23,364 nt of DNA, from positions 1-23,364 of the forward strand of contig JAHHUE010000021.1 of NCBI GenBank assembly GCA_020024155.1, in the 5' to 3' direction. The notes under the pieces are model-generated. The model was given only the letters and a program-made list of their open reading frames with translations. It made no database searches and had not been told where the DNA came from. This document shows, in pieces, positions 7,050 through 14,865 of the stretch (position 1 is the first letter of the stretch; every line of letters begins with the position of its first letter). Origin of the DNA: Oscillospiraceae bacterium (GTDB lineage: Bacteria; Bacillota; Clostridia; Oscillospirales; Ruminococcaceae). The position numbers and the translations under genes were made by a program.

Positions 7050-8002
7050 AGAGCTGTCTCTACCTCTCTGAGTATTGCTTTTTTAACACATTCAAGACTG
7101 CCCATAACTTCGCAACCAGCAGCACGAGTATGTCCGCCGCCACCAAAACCTTCTGCAATTTCACAAGCATTTATATTTTCACTTGTTCTAATAGAAATTT
7201 TAAAAGAGCTGTCAGTAAGTTGTCTTATTGTTAAACCAACATCAACGCCTTCTATTGCTCTTGGCATTGCTGAAATTCCTTCTATATCACTTGGCTGAGC
7301 CTGAATTTCATCAAGAATTTCTTTTGTAAGAACAACAACTGCACATCTGTCATTGCAGAAGAACTCCAAAGTGTTAAGGGCATATTTTTCAAGCATAATA
7401 TTCTTGCGTGATTTTGACATAAAAAATCTATTTGCAATAAATGTATGGTCTGCACCTGCATCAATAAGTTTTGCGCCTGCAATATGTGTTGCTGATGATG
7501 TTGCAGAATATTTAAAACAACCTGTATCAGTCATAATACCTGTATAAAGACAATTTGCAATATCTTTATCAAGCTCAACACCCATATTTTCAATAATTTC
7601 AAGCATAAGCTGTGCTGTTGCAGGAAGTGAACCGTCACAGCAAGTCATTTTTGCATAACTTGTATTTGACGGATGATGGTCTATGCACAAATCCACATTA
7701 TCATTATATGGTGCAGTTTTTTCTCCAAGAAGATGTGCAGAAGCAACATCAACGGAAACGATAGCTTCTGGAATAAATTGATTTCTGTAAAGTTCAAGTT
7801 TTAAATAATCGTATTTATCCGGAATTCTATCTTGACATAAAATAGCACAGCATTTACCAAGTTTTTTAAGTGCATACATCAAACCACCAGCAGAACCAAT
7901 TGTATCTCCGTCTGGATTTTTATGGCAAAGCAAAAGAATATTATCAGATTGGGATAAAAATTCACTTGCTTGTTTTGTGCTGATACTATTATTTATCATC
8001 AT
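7040..8002 (-). CDS. nrnA: DHH/DHHA1 phosphoesterase (nanoRNase / pAp phosphatase type)
   Basis: This 320-residue protein belongs to the NrnA/RecJ-like DHH family. These enzymes degrade 2-5 nt RNA oligonucleotides and usually dephosphorylate 3'-phosphoadenosine 5'-phosphate; some members cleave cyclic-dinucleotide products. Motifs in order are HKNPDGDTIGS (27-37), SVDVAS with D85, IDHHPSN (D108-H109-H110), MTDTG (D159) and the DHHA1 substrate motif GGGGHTRAAG (287-296). There are no membrane or sensory domains, which argues against GdpP. Two adjacent ATGs begin the gene; AAGGAA is 8 bases from the first. It overlaps the 3' end of rbfA. Its presence in this ribosome-biogenesis operon is usual in Firmicutes. 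Confidence 0.93.
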   Translation of the reverse strand: MMINNSISTKQASEFLSQSDNILLLCHKNPDGDTIGSAGGLMYALKKLGKCCAILCQDRIPDKYDYLKLELYRNQFIPEAIVSVDVASAHLLGEKTAPYNDNVDLCIDHHPSNTSYAKMTCCDGSLPATAQLMLEIIENMGVELDKDIANCLYTGIMTDTGCFKYSATSSATHIAGAKLIDAGADHTFIANRFFMSKSRKNIMLEKYALNTLEFFCNDRCAVVVLTKEILDEIQAQPSDIEGISAMPRAIEGVDVGLTIRQLTDSSFKISIRTSENINACEIAEGFGGGGHTRAAGCEVMGSLECVKKAILREVETALCK

Positions 8003-8339
8003 TGTTAATGTTCCTTATAATATCATTTATTCTCTGTGCATAAGCTGCACCGTCATCTTTAACAAAGTTAAATTCTGGGCTGCGTTTTATGTGTAAGCGT
8101 TTTGATAATTCGCCTCTGATAAATCCCTGACTTTTATTGAGAACTTTTATTGCTTCTTTGCATTGTTCTTCTCCATCAAGAACGCTGATATAAACCTTTG
8201 CATTTGTAAGGTCCGGAGCTGTTTCAACTCTCATAACAGTGAGAAAACACTGCAAACGAGGGTCTTTCATCTGGGAGATAATAGAAATTATCTCCCTTTT
8301 AATATCTTCATTTAATCTTTCACTTCTTGTAGAAGCCAT
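7989..8339 (-). CDS. rbfA: 30S ribosome-binding factor A
   Basis: RbfA is a small KH-fold protein that binds immature 30S subunits and helps 16S rRNA 5'-end processing, especially in the cold. The protein has 116 residues, the usual length. Recognisable features are the start RSERLNEDIKREI, the DPRL segment, the VYISVLDGEE strand and the C-terminal LSKRLHIKRSPEFNF with a following helix. AGGAGG lies close upstream of the ATG. It sits 22 bases after infB and overlaps nrnA by 14 bases at its 3' end. Confidence 0.95.
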   Translation of the reverse strand: MASTRSERLNEDIKREIISIISQMKDPRLQCFLTVMRVETAPDLTNAKVYISVLDGEEQCKEAIKVLNKSQGFIRGELSKRLHIKRSPEFNFVKDDGAAYAQRINDIIRNINNDDK

Positions 8340-8361
8340 AGTAACTTACCTCCTATAAGAA

Positions 8362-10800
8362 TTAGTCACGATATTCTTCCATAATAAATGATTCAAAAAT
8401 ATCGCCTTCTTTGATATCGTTGAATTTTTCAAGGCCAATACCACATTCGTATCCTGCCATAACTTCTCTTTGGTCATCTTTAAAGCGTTTAAGTGACAAA
8501 ATTTCGTCTTCAGCAATAACAATACCGTCACGAACAACGCGTATTTTTGCGTGACGAGCAACTTTACCTTCTTTTACATAACAACCTGCAACTGTACCAG
8601 CAGATGAAAGTTTGTAAACAGCTCTAACCTCAGCAAAACCAAGTTCAACTTCTCTGAATTTAGGAGCAAGCATACCTTTCATAGCAGCTTTAACATCTTC
8701 AAGAGCATCATAGATAACACGATACATTCTCATTTCAACTTGGTCGTGTTCTGCATCTTGTTTTGCAACTGGGTCTGGTCTTACGTTAAATCCGATAATA
8801 ATAGCATTTGAAGCAGATGCAAGCATAACATCACTTTTTGAAATTGCACCAACTGCTGCATGGATAACTTTAACACGAACTTCTGCGTTTGAAAGTTTTT
8901 CAAGTGATTGCTTAACAGCTTCTGCTGAACCTTGAACGTCAGCTTTAACGATAATTGGCAACTCTTTCATTTCGCCTTGAGCAATTTGGCTAAATAAGTT
9001 ATCAAGTGTAACTTTCTGATAGCTGTTAAAGCGTTCTTCTTTAATTGCCTGTGTGCGTTTTTCAGCAAGTTCTCTTGCAAGTTTTTCATCTTCAACTGCA
9101 TCAAAGAGGTCGCCTGCTGATGGAACTTCTGTAAGACCTGTGATTTCAACAGGAGTTGACGGACCTGCTGTTTCAATTCTTTCGCCTTTGTCGTTTGTCA
9201 TAACTCTTACACGACCAACTGATGTACCTGCAATAAGAACATCACCTTTGTGAAGTGTACCGTTTTGAACAAGAATTGTTGCAACTGGGCCAAGACCCTT
9301 ATCAAGTCTTGCTTCAATAACAGCACCTTTTGCACGACGGTTTGGATTTGCTTTAAATTCGCTTACTTCACTTGTAAGGTTAACCATTTCAAGCAAATCA
9401 TCAAGACCTGTGCCCATTTTTGCTGAGATAGGAACACAGATTGTTTCGCCACCCCATTCTTCTGGAACAAGACCATATTCTGTAAGTTCTTGTTTAACTT
9501 TATCTGGGTTTGCTGTTGGTTTATCAATTTTGTTGATAGCAACAATAATTGGAATATTTGCTGCTTTTGCGTGGTTGATAGATTCAATTGTCTGTGGCAT
9601 TATGCCGTCATCAGCTGCAACAACAAGAATTGCAATGTCTGTTACCATTGCACCACGCTGACGCATTGATGTGAAAGCTTCGTGGCCTGGTGTGTCAAGG
9701 AACGTAAGTGTTTTACCACTTGCAACAACTTGATATGCACCGATATGCTGAGTGATACCACCTGCTTCACCACTTGTTACATTTGTTTTTCTGATAGCGT
9801 CAAGAAGACTTGTTTTACCATGGTCAACGTGACCCATAACAACAACAACCGGTGGGCGTTCTTCTGTGTTTTCTTCTGTATCTTCAACTTCTTCAAAAAG
9901 TCTTTCTTCAATTGTAACAACAACTTCTTTTTCTACTTTTGCACCAAGTTCTTCTGCAACAATAGAAGCTGTATCAAAGTCGATAACCTGGCTGATAGAA
10001 GCCATAACACCAAGCATCATAAGGCGTTTAATAACTTCGCTTGCTGTAACTTTAAGTCTTGTTGCAAGTTCGCCAACTGTGATTTCTTCTGGAATCTGAA
10101 CTTTAAGCTGAGCTTTTCTTGCTTTTTCAAGATGAAGTCTTTCAAGGCGTTCTGCTTCTGTTTCTTGTTTTTTCTTTGCAAATGGATTTTGTTTGTTGTT
10201 TTTACCATTTTTATTGAATTTCTGTTTACCGCCTATATTAGCGTTTTTACGCTGACCACCACCAAATGATTTTGTTTTTGCAAGTTCATCGTATTTTTCG
10301 TTAAACTTATCCATATTTACATTTGTTTGGCGTGTATCAACAGTAACAGTAACTCTTTCTTGTTTTTGAACCGGCTCAGTTTTTTCGTGTTTTTTAGGCT
10401 GTGGTCTTTCAACTATTGTACCGTCAGCACGCTTGAGAGGTTCATTACTGTTGTTTTTGTTTTCTGTTTTTGGCTGTTGAACAGGTTTTTTATCCTGTTT
10501 TGCCTGTTGTGGTTTTTTATTTTGTTTTGGTTGTGCAGTTTTTTTATCCTGCTGTGGTTTTTTGTTTTCCACTGGTTTTGATTCCTCTTTAACTTCTTCT
10601 TTTTTGTTTAAATAATTTGCAAAATCATCTGTTTTTGCTTGTTTTGTATAGTGTTCAAATGCGATATTGCATTGTTGTTCTGTGAGTATTGTACCTTTTT
10701 TAATTTCTGTACCCAAAAGTTCTGAAAGCTCCTGCAAAGCAGTTTTTGAATTTAGGTCAAAATCTGTAATAAGGTTGCTTGCTTTATATTTAATTACCAT
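8362..10800 (-). CDS. infB: Translation initiation factor IF-2
   Basis: IF-2 is the GTPase that places fMet-tRNA on the 30S subunit and promotes subunit joining. Residue numbers here count from a TTG one codon upstream. Residues 1-60 form a short IF2_N-like domain. About 70-215 is a long Lys/Gln/Asn-rich disordered linker with KKPQQ-type repeats. A second IF2_N domain lies at about 238-290. The G domain shows GHVDHGKT (324-331), DTPGH (370-374), NKID (424-427) and SAK (460-462), followed by domains II-IV. I place the start at the ATG at 10800 (812 residues). It overlaps the ylxQ stop as TGATG and has AAGGAG at 8 bases; the TTG at 10803 is less likely. Confidence 0.98.
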   Translation of the reverse strand: MVIKYKASNLITDFDLNSKTALQELSELLGTEIKKGTILTEQQCNIAFEHYTKQAKTDDFANYLNKKEEVKEESKPVENKKPQQDKKTAQPKQNKKPQQAKQDKKPVQQPKTENKNNSNEPLKRADGTIVERPQPKKHEKTEPVQKQERVTVTVDTRQTNVNMDKFNEKYDELAKTKSFGGGQRKNANIGGKQKFNKNGKNNKQNPFAKKKQETEAERLERLHLEKARKAQLKVQIPEEITVGELATRLKVTASEVIKRLMMLGVMASISQVIDFDTASIVAEELGAKVEKEVVVTIEERLFEEVEDTEENTEERPPVVVVMGHVDHGKTSLLDAIRKTNVTSGEAGGITQHIGAYQVVASGKTLTFLDTPGHEAFTSMRQRGAMVTDIAILVVAADDGIMPQTIESINHAKAANIPIIVAINKIDKPTANPDKVKQELTEYGLVPEEWGGETICVPISAKMGTGLDDLLEMVNLTSEVSEFKANPNRRAKGAVIEARLDKGLGPVATILVQNGTLHKGDVLIAGTSVGRVRVMTNDKGERIETAGPSTPVEITGLTEVPSAGDLFDAVEDEKLARELAEKRTQAIKEERFNSYQKVTLDNLFSQIAQGEMKELPIIVKADVQGSAEAVKQSLEKLSNAEVRVKVIHAAVGAISKSDVMLASASNAIIIGFNVRPDPVAKQDAEHDQVEMRMYRVIYDALEDVKAAMKGMLAPKFREVELGFAEVRAVYKLSSAGTVAGCYVKEGKVARHAKIRVVRDGIVIAEDEILSLKRFKDDQREVMAGYECGIGLEKFNDIKEGDIFESFIMEEYRD

Positions 10801-11111
10801 CAATTACTCTCCTTTTCACTGTTTATTGCATTTTTGCAAAGTATAGCAATATTATCATCTATAACTGCAAAAACACCTGTAAGCTTGTTTGTAATTTGAG
10901 AAACTTCAAACTGTGTAAGAGGAATAACATTAACTTCAATTATGCCTTGACAAAACTGTTCAACTCTTTTTAGAGTTTTTTCACTTGTATCACTTGTAAC
11001 ACAAACCATTTTTACAGTTTTATCTGCAACACCTTGTTTTACGGGGTCAAAACCGTAAATAAGTTTCCCTGATTTTTTTGCAAGTGAAATTGCAAAGAGA
11101 ATTTTATTCAT
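10800..11111 (-). CDS. ylxQ: L7Ae/L30e-family RNA-binding protein YlxQ
   Basis: This 103-residue protein belongs to the L7Ae/L30e/Gadd45 fold. B. subtilis YlxQ in the same operon position binds kink-turn RNA, and its cellular role is unclear. Typical features are an N-terminal SLAKKSGKLIYGFDPVKQG segment, a TSDTSEKT segment and a C-terminal GVFAVIDDNIA strand. Its ATG overlaps the rnpM stop by 8 bases and lacks a strong ribosome binding site, so coupled translation is likely. Its own stop overlaps the infB start. Confidence 0.92.
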   Translation of the reverse strand: MNKILFAISLAKKSGKLIYGFDPVKQGVADKTVKMVCVTSDTSEKTLKRVEQFCQGIIEVNVIPLTQFEVSQITNKLTGVFAVIDDNIAILCKNAINSEKESN

Positions 11112-11373
11112 CTTTCGCTATCTCCTGCATCAATTTATCGTATATTTCATCGGATATTCGGCATTCAAAACTTCTTTCAAGTCTGCCAGCTTTTCTTGCC
11201 TTTTTAAGACATTCTACATTATTACAAATGTATGCGCCACGACCGTTTTTCTTGCCAGTCATATCTACACTGATTTCACATTCAGAAGTTTTTACAACAC
11301 GAATAAGTTCCTTTTTGTTTTTTGAAACGCCACAACCGACACATTTTCTTTGAGGAATTTTTCTTATAGCCAT
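11104..11373 (-). CDS. rnpM: YlxR/RnpM family RNA-binding protein (DUF448)
   Basis: This 89-residue protein has the hallmark RKCVGCG motif near the N-terminus, the LIRVVKT strand and the GRGAYIC segment of the YlxR family. In B. subtilis this protein has been renamed RnpM because it binds the RNase P RNA and modulates its activity. AGAGGAT precedes the ATG at 11373. It lies 21 bases after nusA and overlaps ylxQ by 8 bases. The two close cysteines (CVGC) are conserved in the family. Confidence 0.93.
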   Translation of the reverse strand: MAIRKIPQRKCVGCGVSKNKKELIRVVKTSECEISVDMTGKKNGRGAYICNNVECLKKARKAGRLERSFECRISDEIYDKLMQEIAKDE

Positions 11374-11394
11374 ATTGTAATCCTCTTTTCTTTA

Positions 11395-12444
11395 TTATTC
11401 ACCAAAGTATCCGCTTTCTGGGTGGATATCTATATTATAGCCTGTAAGTCTTGCAGCAAGACGAGCATTTTGACCTTTGTTGCCAATTGCAAGAGAAAGT
11501 TGTTCATCTGGAACACAAACTTTACATGATTTTGGATTATCTGAAAGAATTTCCACACTTGATACTGTTGATGGTGAAAGTGCTGCTGAAATAAATTCTG
11601 CTGGGTCTTCACTGTATTTTACAATATCAATTTTTTCTCCACCAATACCTGCAATAATGTTGTCAATTCTTGCTCTTTTTGCACCTATACATGCACCAAT
11701 TGCATCAACATTTTCATCTTTTGAACAAACAGCAATTTTTGTTCTTGCACCGGCTTCACGGCTGATTGCTTTGATTTCTACTGTACCGTCAAAAATTTCC
11801 GGAACTTCAAGTTCAAACATTCTTTTTACAAAGCCTGGATGTGTACGGCTGAGCATAATTCTTGGGCCTTTTTCGCCTGAAACAACATCAACAACAAACA
11901 CTTTTACATGGTCGCCTGGTTTAAATTCTTCACCTGGTATCTGTTCATCTCTAGGAAGAATAAATTCATTGTTGCCAACTTGAAGAACTAAAGCCTGACT
12001 TTTTGCATTTTGACGAAGTACGATACCTGTAACAATTTCTTGTGTTTTGTTTTGCATATCTTCAAAAAGCTGTGCTTTTTCTGCTTCTTTGATACCTTGC
12101 TTAATAACATTTTTTGCAGCACCAATTGCGATATAACCAAAATCTTTTGTTTTAAGAGGAAGAGCAATTTGTCCACCAAGTTTTGACCTTGATTTAAGTT
12201 TTCTTGCCTCGTCAAGAGAAATTTCTGTATCTGGGTCTTCAACATCTTCAACAATTGTTTTTACAATGTAAACTGCAAATTTTTGTTTTTCTGCATCGAT
12301 AAGAACTGTAACATTGCCTTCAATACCCAAATCTTTTTCAACTGCAACTTCCATTGCTTTTGTGATTTTTTCAAGCAAAACTTCTTTTTTTATACCTTTT
12401 TCTTTTTCGATAATATCTAATGCCTCAAAAAATTCTTTATTCAT
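11395..12444 (-). CDS. nusA: Transcription termination/antitermination factor NusA
   Basis: NusA binds RNA polymerase near the RNA exit channel. It stabilises pauses, strengthens weak intrinsic terminators and takes part in rRNA antitermination. This 349-residue form has the N-terminal polymerase-binding domain (about 1-125), S1 (about 130-200) and two KH domains. Signatures include SREAGARTKIAV, IGAKRARI and the KH2 stretch LSLAIGNKGQNARLAARLTG. It lacks the C-terminal acidic repeats of E. coli NusA, as is normal for Firmicutes. AGGAGGAATTAG lies 12 bases before the ATG, slightly far, and overlaps the rimP stop codon. Confidence 0.98.
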   Translation of the reverse strand: MNKEFFEALDIIEKEKGIKKEVLLEKITKAMEVAVEKDLGIEGNVTVLIDAEKQKFAVYIVKTIVEDVEDPDTEISLDEARKLKSRSKLGGQIALPLKTKDFGYIAIGAAKNVIKQGIKEAEKAQLFEDMQNKTQEIVTGIVLRQNAKSQALVLQVGNNEFILPRDEQIPGEEFKPGDHVKVFVVDVVSGEKGPRIMLSRTHPGFVKRMFELEVPEIFDGTVEIKAISREAGARTKIAVCSKDENVDAIGACIGAKRARIDNIIAGIGGEKIDIVKYSEDPAEFISAALSPSTVSSVEILSDNPKSCKVCVPDEQLSLAIGNKGQNARLAARLTGYNIDIHPESGYFGE

Positions 12445-12460
12445 TTTTCTCTAATTCCTC

Positions 12461-12934
12461 CTAAAATAAATCTTCATCATCGCAAAGTTTGATGAATGAT
12501 GTGTCTTTTACATTTACATTGTGAGAGCCGTTTTCATTGCTGAGTGTAACAACACCATCTGAATAACCTTCAATTGTGCCTTTAATTTCTCTTACACCAT
12601 CAATTGGTCTTATAAGTTTTGCCAAAGCTATCTGTCCTTTTTTTGCTTCAAAATGGAAATCCTTTGTAAGCTTTCTTCCAAGACCTGCGGAAGAAACTTC
12701 AAAATAATAAGCTTGGTTTATTGGGTCAGCCTCGTCAATCATAGGGTCAACTGTTCTTGAAAGTTTTTCACAGTCTTCAATGAACACTCCACCTTCTTTA
12801 TCAATGAAAATTCTGAGATACCAATCTGGACCTTCTTTTTCAAAACGAACATCCCAAAGTATCAATCCCATTTCGTCACAAACAGGTTTTACAATTTCTT
12901 CAACTATATCTATTGCTTTTTTTCCTTTTGCCAA
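12461..12934 (-). CDS. rimP: Ribosome maturation factor RimP
   Basis: RimP helps late 30S assembly, around S12 incorporation. This 157-residue protein begins with the family-typical VEEIVKPVCDEMGLILWDV, followed by DWYLRIFIDKEGG, IEDCEKLSR and SSAGLGRKL, where families usually read SSPGLDRPL. The C-terminal SH3-like part is present. The start appears to be TTG at 12934: AAGGGGG (12944-12950) lies 9 bases upstream, and later methionines would remove conserved residues. A weak TTG start fits tight control of the first gene of the nusA-infB operon. The stop codon overlaps the nusA ribosome binding site. Confidence 0.95.
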   Translation of the reverse strand: MAKGKKAIDIVEEIVKPVCDEMGLILWDVRFEKEGPDWYLRIFIDKEGGVFIEDCEKLSRTVDPMIDEADPINQAYYFEVSSAGLGRKLTKDFHFEAKKGQIALAKLIRPIDGVREIKGTIEGYSDGVVTLSNENGSHNVNVKDTSFIKLCDDEDLF

Positions 12935-12971
12935 AACACCTTGCCCCCTTATTTTATTTTTCTAAAAACAA

Positions 12972-12993
12972 GAGAGTGGGTTACCCCACTCTC
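12972..12993 (-). terminator. Terminator hairpin in front of rimP (leader attenuator candidate)
   Basis: A perfect 9-bp GC-rich stem, GAGAGTGGG (12972-12980) with CCCACTCTC (12985-12993), has a 4-base loop. On the minus strand it is followed by TTGTTTTTAG, a U-run broken by one G. It lies only 37 bases before the rimP start and downstream of a good promoter, so it would sit inside the operon leader. It could also end aminopeptidase transcription arriving from 13097. Confidence 0.85.
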
Positions 12994-13018
12994 CTTTTTA
13001 CTAAATAATTACAATAAT

Positions 13019-13047
13019 AATATAACATACTCATTTTAAAATTGCAA
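13019..13047 (-). promoter_or_regulatory. Sigma-A promoter of the rimP-nusA-infB operon
   Basis: The minus strand has -35 TTGCAA (13042-13047), a 17-base spacer and -10 TATATT (13019-13024). The predicted start is near 13012, giving a leader of about 78 bases that contains the terminator hairpin. No other good promoter fits in the 38 bases between that hairpin and rimP. Confidence 0.65.
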
Positions 13048-13096
13048 CTGTTTTAAAAAATTTTATACACAATTTATATACATAGTATAGTTTATT

Positions 13097-14350
13097 TTAG
13101 AAAACCCATTCTCCAGCTGCAAAAATCTGCACTTCTTCGCCACTTTCTGTAATACCTGTAATATTCATATCTTCGCTACCAATCATTACATCTTCATGAA
13201 TTACAGATATATTAACACCTTTTTGTGCAAGCTGTTCTTCATTCATTTGTGCACCACCTACAACTGTATCTGGATATGCTGCACCAAAAGCAATATGACA
13301 AGATGCGTTTTCGTCAAACAATGTGTTATAGAACAATACATTTTCTTTATTTATTGGGCTTGATGCAGGCACAAATGCGATTTCTCCAATACTTCTTGAA
13401 CCTTTATCGCTATCAAGTAACTGTGCCAAAAGTTCTTTACCTTCTTTTGCATCAAAGTCAACAACTTTACCATCTTTAAATGTCACAACAAAATCTTTAA
13501 TAAGATTTCCGTTAAAAACATAAGGTTTTGTACCATATACAATACCGTTTACGTTATCTTTATGTGGGGCTGTAAAAATTTCTTCTGTTGGCATATTTGC
13601 AATAAATTCAATACCAGCTTTTGTAAATTCTCTACCACCAGAAGTAACATCTTTTCCGCCACCCCATACACAGTCCTCTGCAAGTCCAACATGTAAATCT
13701 GTTCCGTTTTTGCTTGTAAGATGAACTTCTTTAAGTTTAAGGCTATTAAGGTGATTTCGACGAGCAATCTGCTTGTCTGTATAGTTTTTCCAGTTTTCAG
13801 CTGGGTCACCGTCAAGACGGCTTACTTTAAAAATAGTATACCAAAGTTTTTCCACTGCATCTTCATCATTTAATTCTGGAAAAACCTTTTTAGCCCATGC
13901 CACAGAAGGAACTGCCACTATGCACCATTGTATACGGCTATTCATAGTGTAATCTCTTTGGTCTTTCAATGCACTGGAAATTGCTTTTTGTGCAGCATCA
14001 ATTTTTGCTGTATCAAGACCTTTGTAAATTTCTGGGTCACGGCTTGATATACTCAATATTGCCGCTGTTCCTTCTGTTTTTATATAGTCTGTTACCATTG
14101 AAATTTGATATGGCTTTATATCACAAAGAACCTCTTTGCTTGTTTTATCCATTTTAATACGACTCAATTTTTCGTCGTTATAAAATACAACAACTTCTTT
14201 TGCACCACATTCATAAGCAACTTCTGCACATTCTCTTGCAAACTCAGCAGCATGTATAGGGCTGTTTATAATCAAAGTTTGATTTTTTTGAATGTTTATT
14301 CCTGTTTTTACTGCCATTTCAGCATATTTTCTTAACATTTCTTTTTCCAT
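13097..14350 (-). CDS. Aminopeptidase, M29 family (AmpS/AmpT type)
   Basis: This 417-residue cytosolic metallo-aminopeptidase belongs to the M29 family. Visible metal-ligand and active-site residues are E256-E257 in NMPTEEIFTAPH, E323 in GEIAFVP, H352 in ENASCHIAFG, Y359, and H385 with D387 in VIHEDVMIG. The order and spacing match family M29. I chose the ATG at 14350 because GGAGG lies just upstream. An upstream in-frame ATG at 14431 would add 27 hydrophobic residues but overlaps the promoter. The gene faces away from the 72-residue gene across a divergent promoter region. It acts in general peptide turnover. Confidence 0.95.
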   Translation of the reverse strand: MEKEMLRKYAEMAVKTGINIQKNQTLIINSPIHAAEFARECAEVAYECGAKEVVVFYNDEKLSRIKMDKTSKEVLCDIKPYQISMVTDYIKTEGTAAILSISSRDPEIYKGLDTAKIDAAQKAISSALKDQRDYTMNSRIQWCIVAVPSVAWAKKVFPELNDEDAVEKLWYTIFKVSRLDGDPAENWKNYTDKQIARRNHLNSLKLKEVHLTSKNGTDLHVGLAEDCVWGGGKDVTSGGREFTKAGIEFIANMPTEEIFTAPHKDNVNGIVYGTKPYVFNGNLIKDFVVTFKDGKVVDFDAKEGKELLAQLLDSDKGSRSIGEIAFVPASSPINKENVLFYNTLFDENASCHIAFGAAYPDTVVGGAQMNEEQLAQKGVNISVIHEDVMIGSEDMNITGITESGEEVQIFAAGEWVF

Positions 14351-14402
14351 ACGAAACCTCCATACGATAAAAATATGTATAATTATATATGAGATATTAG
14401 TT

Positions 14403-14431
14403 ATAATACCATACATATATTGTAAAATCAA
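14403..14431 (-). promoter_or_regulatory. Sigma-A promoter of the M29 aminopeptidase gene
   Basis: The minus strand has -35 TTGATT (14426-14431), a 17-base spacer and -10 TATTAT (14403-14408), 52 bases before the chosen start codon. It is back-to-back with the plus-strand promoter at 14443-14470, only 11 bases between the -35 boxes. Confidence 0.75.
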
Positions 14432-14442
14432 AGAAATTAGAG

Positions 14443-14470
14443 TTGACTAAAAAAATTTTTAAGTTAAAAT
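14443..14470 (+). promoter_or_regulatory. Sigma-A promoter of the 72-residue gene
   Basis: -35 TTGACT (14443-14448), a 16-base A/T-tract spacer and -10 TAAAAT (14465-14470) lie 39 bases before the ATG. The divergent arrangement means a regulator bound here could affect both genes. Confidence 0.68.
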
Positions 14471-14509
14471 AAGATTTGACTAACAAATATATTTAACAGG
14501 AGAATTATT

Positions 14510-14728
14510 ATGAAAGCAAGAGTACCAAAACATAGAGAATTTATTATCCAGTTTGATGATGAATACGAAAAACAAGATGAATGCTGGGGCAAACTTCAAG
14601 AAATTATGGATGAATACAAAAAACAAGGTAAATCTGTTTACACAAAAACTTTTATAGAAGATAATGAAGAAAAAGTTAAAGCTTTGCAGGCTGAATACGA
14701 ATTCACTTATACAATTGAAGAAAAATAA
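14510..14728 (+). CDS. Small acidic soluble protein of unknown function, 72 residues
   Basis: I do not recognise this protein. It is rich in Glu, Asp, Lys and Tyr, with no membrane segment and no signal peptide. It has one cysteine next to a tryptophan (ECWGKLQ) and alternating segments that could form beta-alpha-beta: FIIQFDDEY, a helix around WGKLQEIMDEYKKQG, then SVYTKTFI, a second helix EEKVKALQAEY and a final strand FTYTIE. That is compatible with a small ferredoxin-like or ACT-like fold, as a guess only. Strong support for a real gene comes from its own promoter, an AACAGGAG ribosome binding site 8 bases before ATG, and a terminator directly after it. It is a single-gene transcript. Confidence 0.82.
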   Translation: MKARVPKHREFIIQFDDEYEKQDECWGKLQEIMDEYKKQGKSVYTKTFIEDNEEKVKALQAEYEFTYTIEEK

Positions 14729-14734
14729 TTTATT

Positions 14735-14766
14735 AAAAATGACAGTTTTATCTAGCTGTCATTTTT
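14735..14766 (+). terminator. Terminator of the 72-residue gene
   Basis: An 11-bp stem pairs AAAAATGACAG (14735-14745) with CTGTCATTTTT (14756-14766), followed by more T residues. It begins 7 bases after the stop codon. Confidence 0.9.
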
Positions 14767-14776
14767 ATTTTTGACA

Positions 14777-14805
14777 GTGTCACCAAAATTTATTTTGCAT
14801 ATAAT
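14777..14805 (+). promoter_or_regulatory. Upstream candidate promoter for the glycine riboswitch transcript
   Basis: GTGTCA (14777-14782, four of six matches to the -35 consensus), 17 bases, then a perfect TATAAT (14800-14805). A second promoter at 14814-14842 is closer to the aptamer, so this may be an additional start or not used. Confidence 0.4.
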
Positions 14806-14813
14806 AAATTAGA

Positions 14814-14842
14814 TTGATTTTTAATCAATTTAGTAGTATCAT
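14814..14842 (+). promoter_or_regulatory. Sigma-A promoter of the glycine riboswitch-symporter transcript
   Basis: -35 TTGATT (14814-14819), 17 bases and -10 TATCAT (14837-14842). Transcription would begin near 14849, about 20 bases before the first aptamer. The -35 is part of a short inverted repeat, TTGATTTTTAATCAA. Confidence 0.6.
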
Positions 14843-14865
14843 ATTCACATCAAACAAATGAATTG

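Noticed and set aside
10327..10581. Plus-strand hydrophobic open frame opposite the infB linker
   Set aside because: It is the antisense of the Lys/Gln-rich linker of IF-2, which mechanically yields Phe/Leu/Trp codons.
10380..10600. Short repeats within infB (KKPQQ-type)
   Set aside because: Low-complexity coding sequence in the normal disordered IF-2 linker, not a DNA repeat element or CRISPR.
14105..14335. Plus-strand open frame inside the M29 aminopeptidase gene
   Set aside because: Antisense to a well-conserved gene, no ribosome binding site and no family resemblance.
14351..14431. Upstream in-frame extension of the M29 aminopeptidase (27 hydrophobic residues) as a signal anchor
   Set aside because: The GGAGG site clearly sets the ATG at 14350, and the extension overlaps the promoter.
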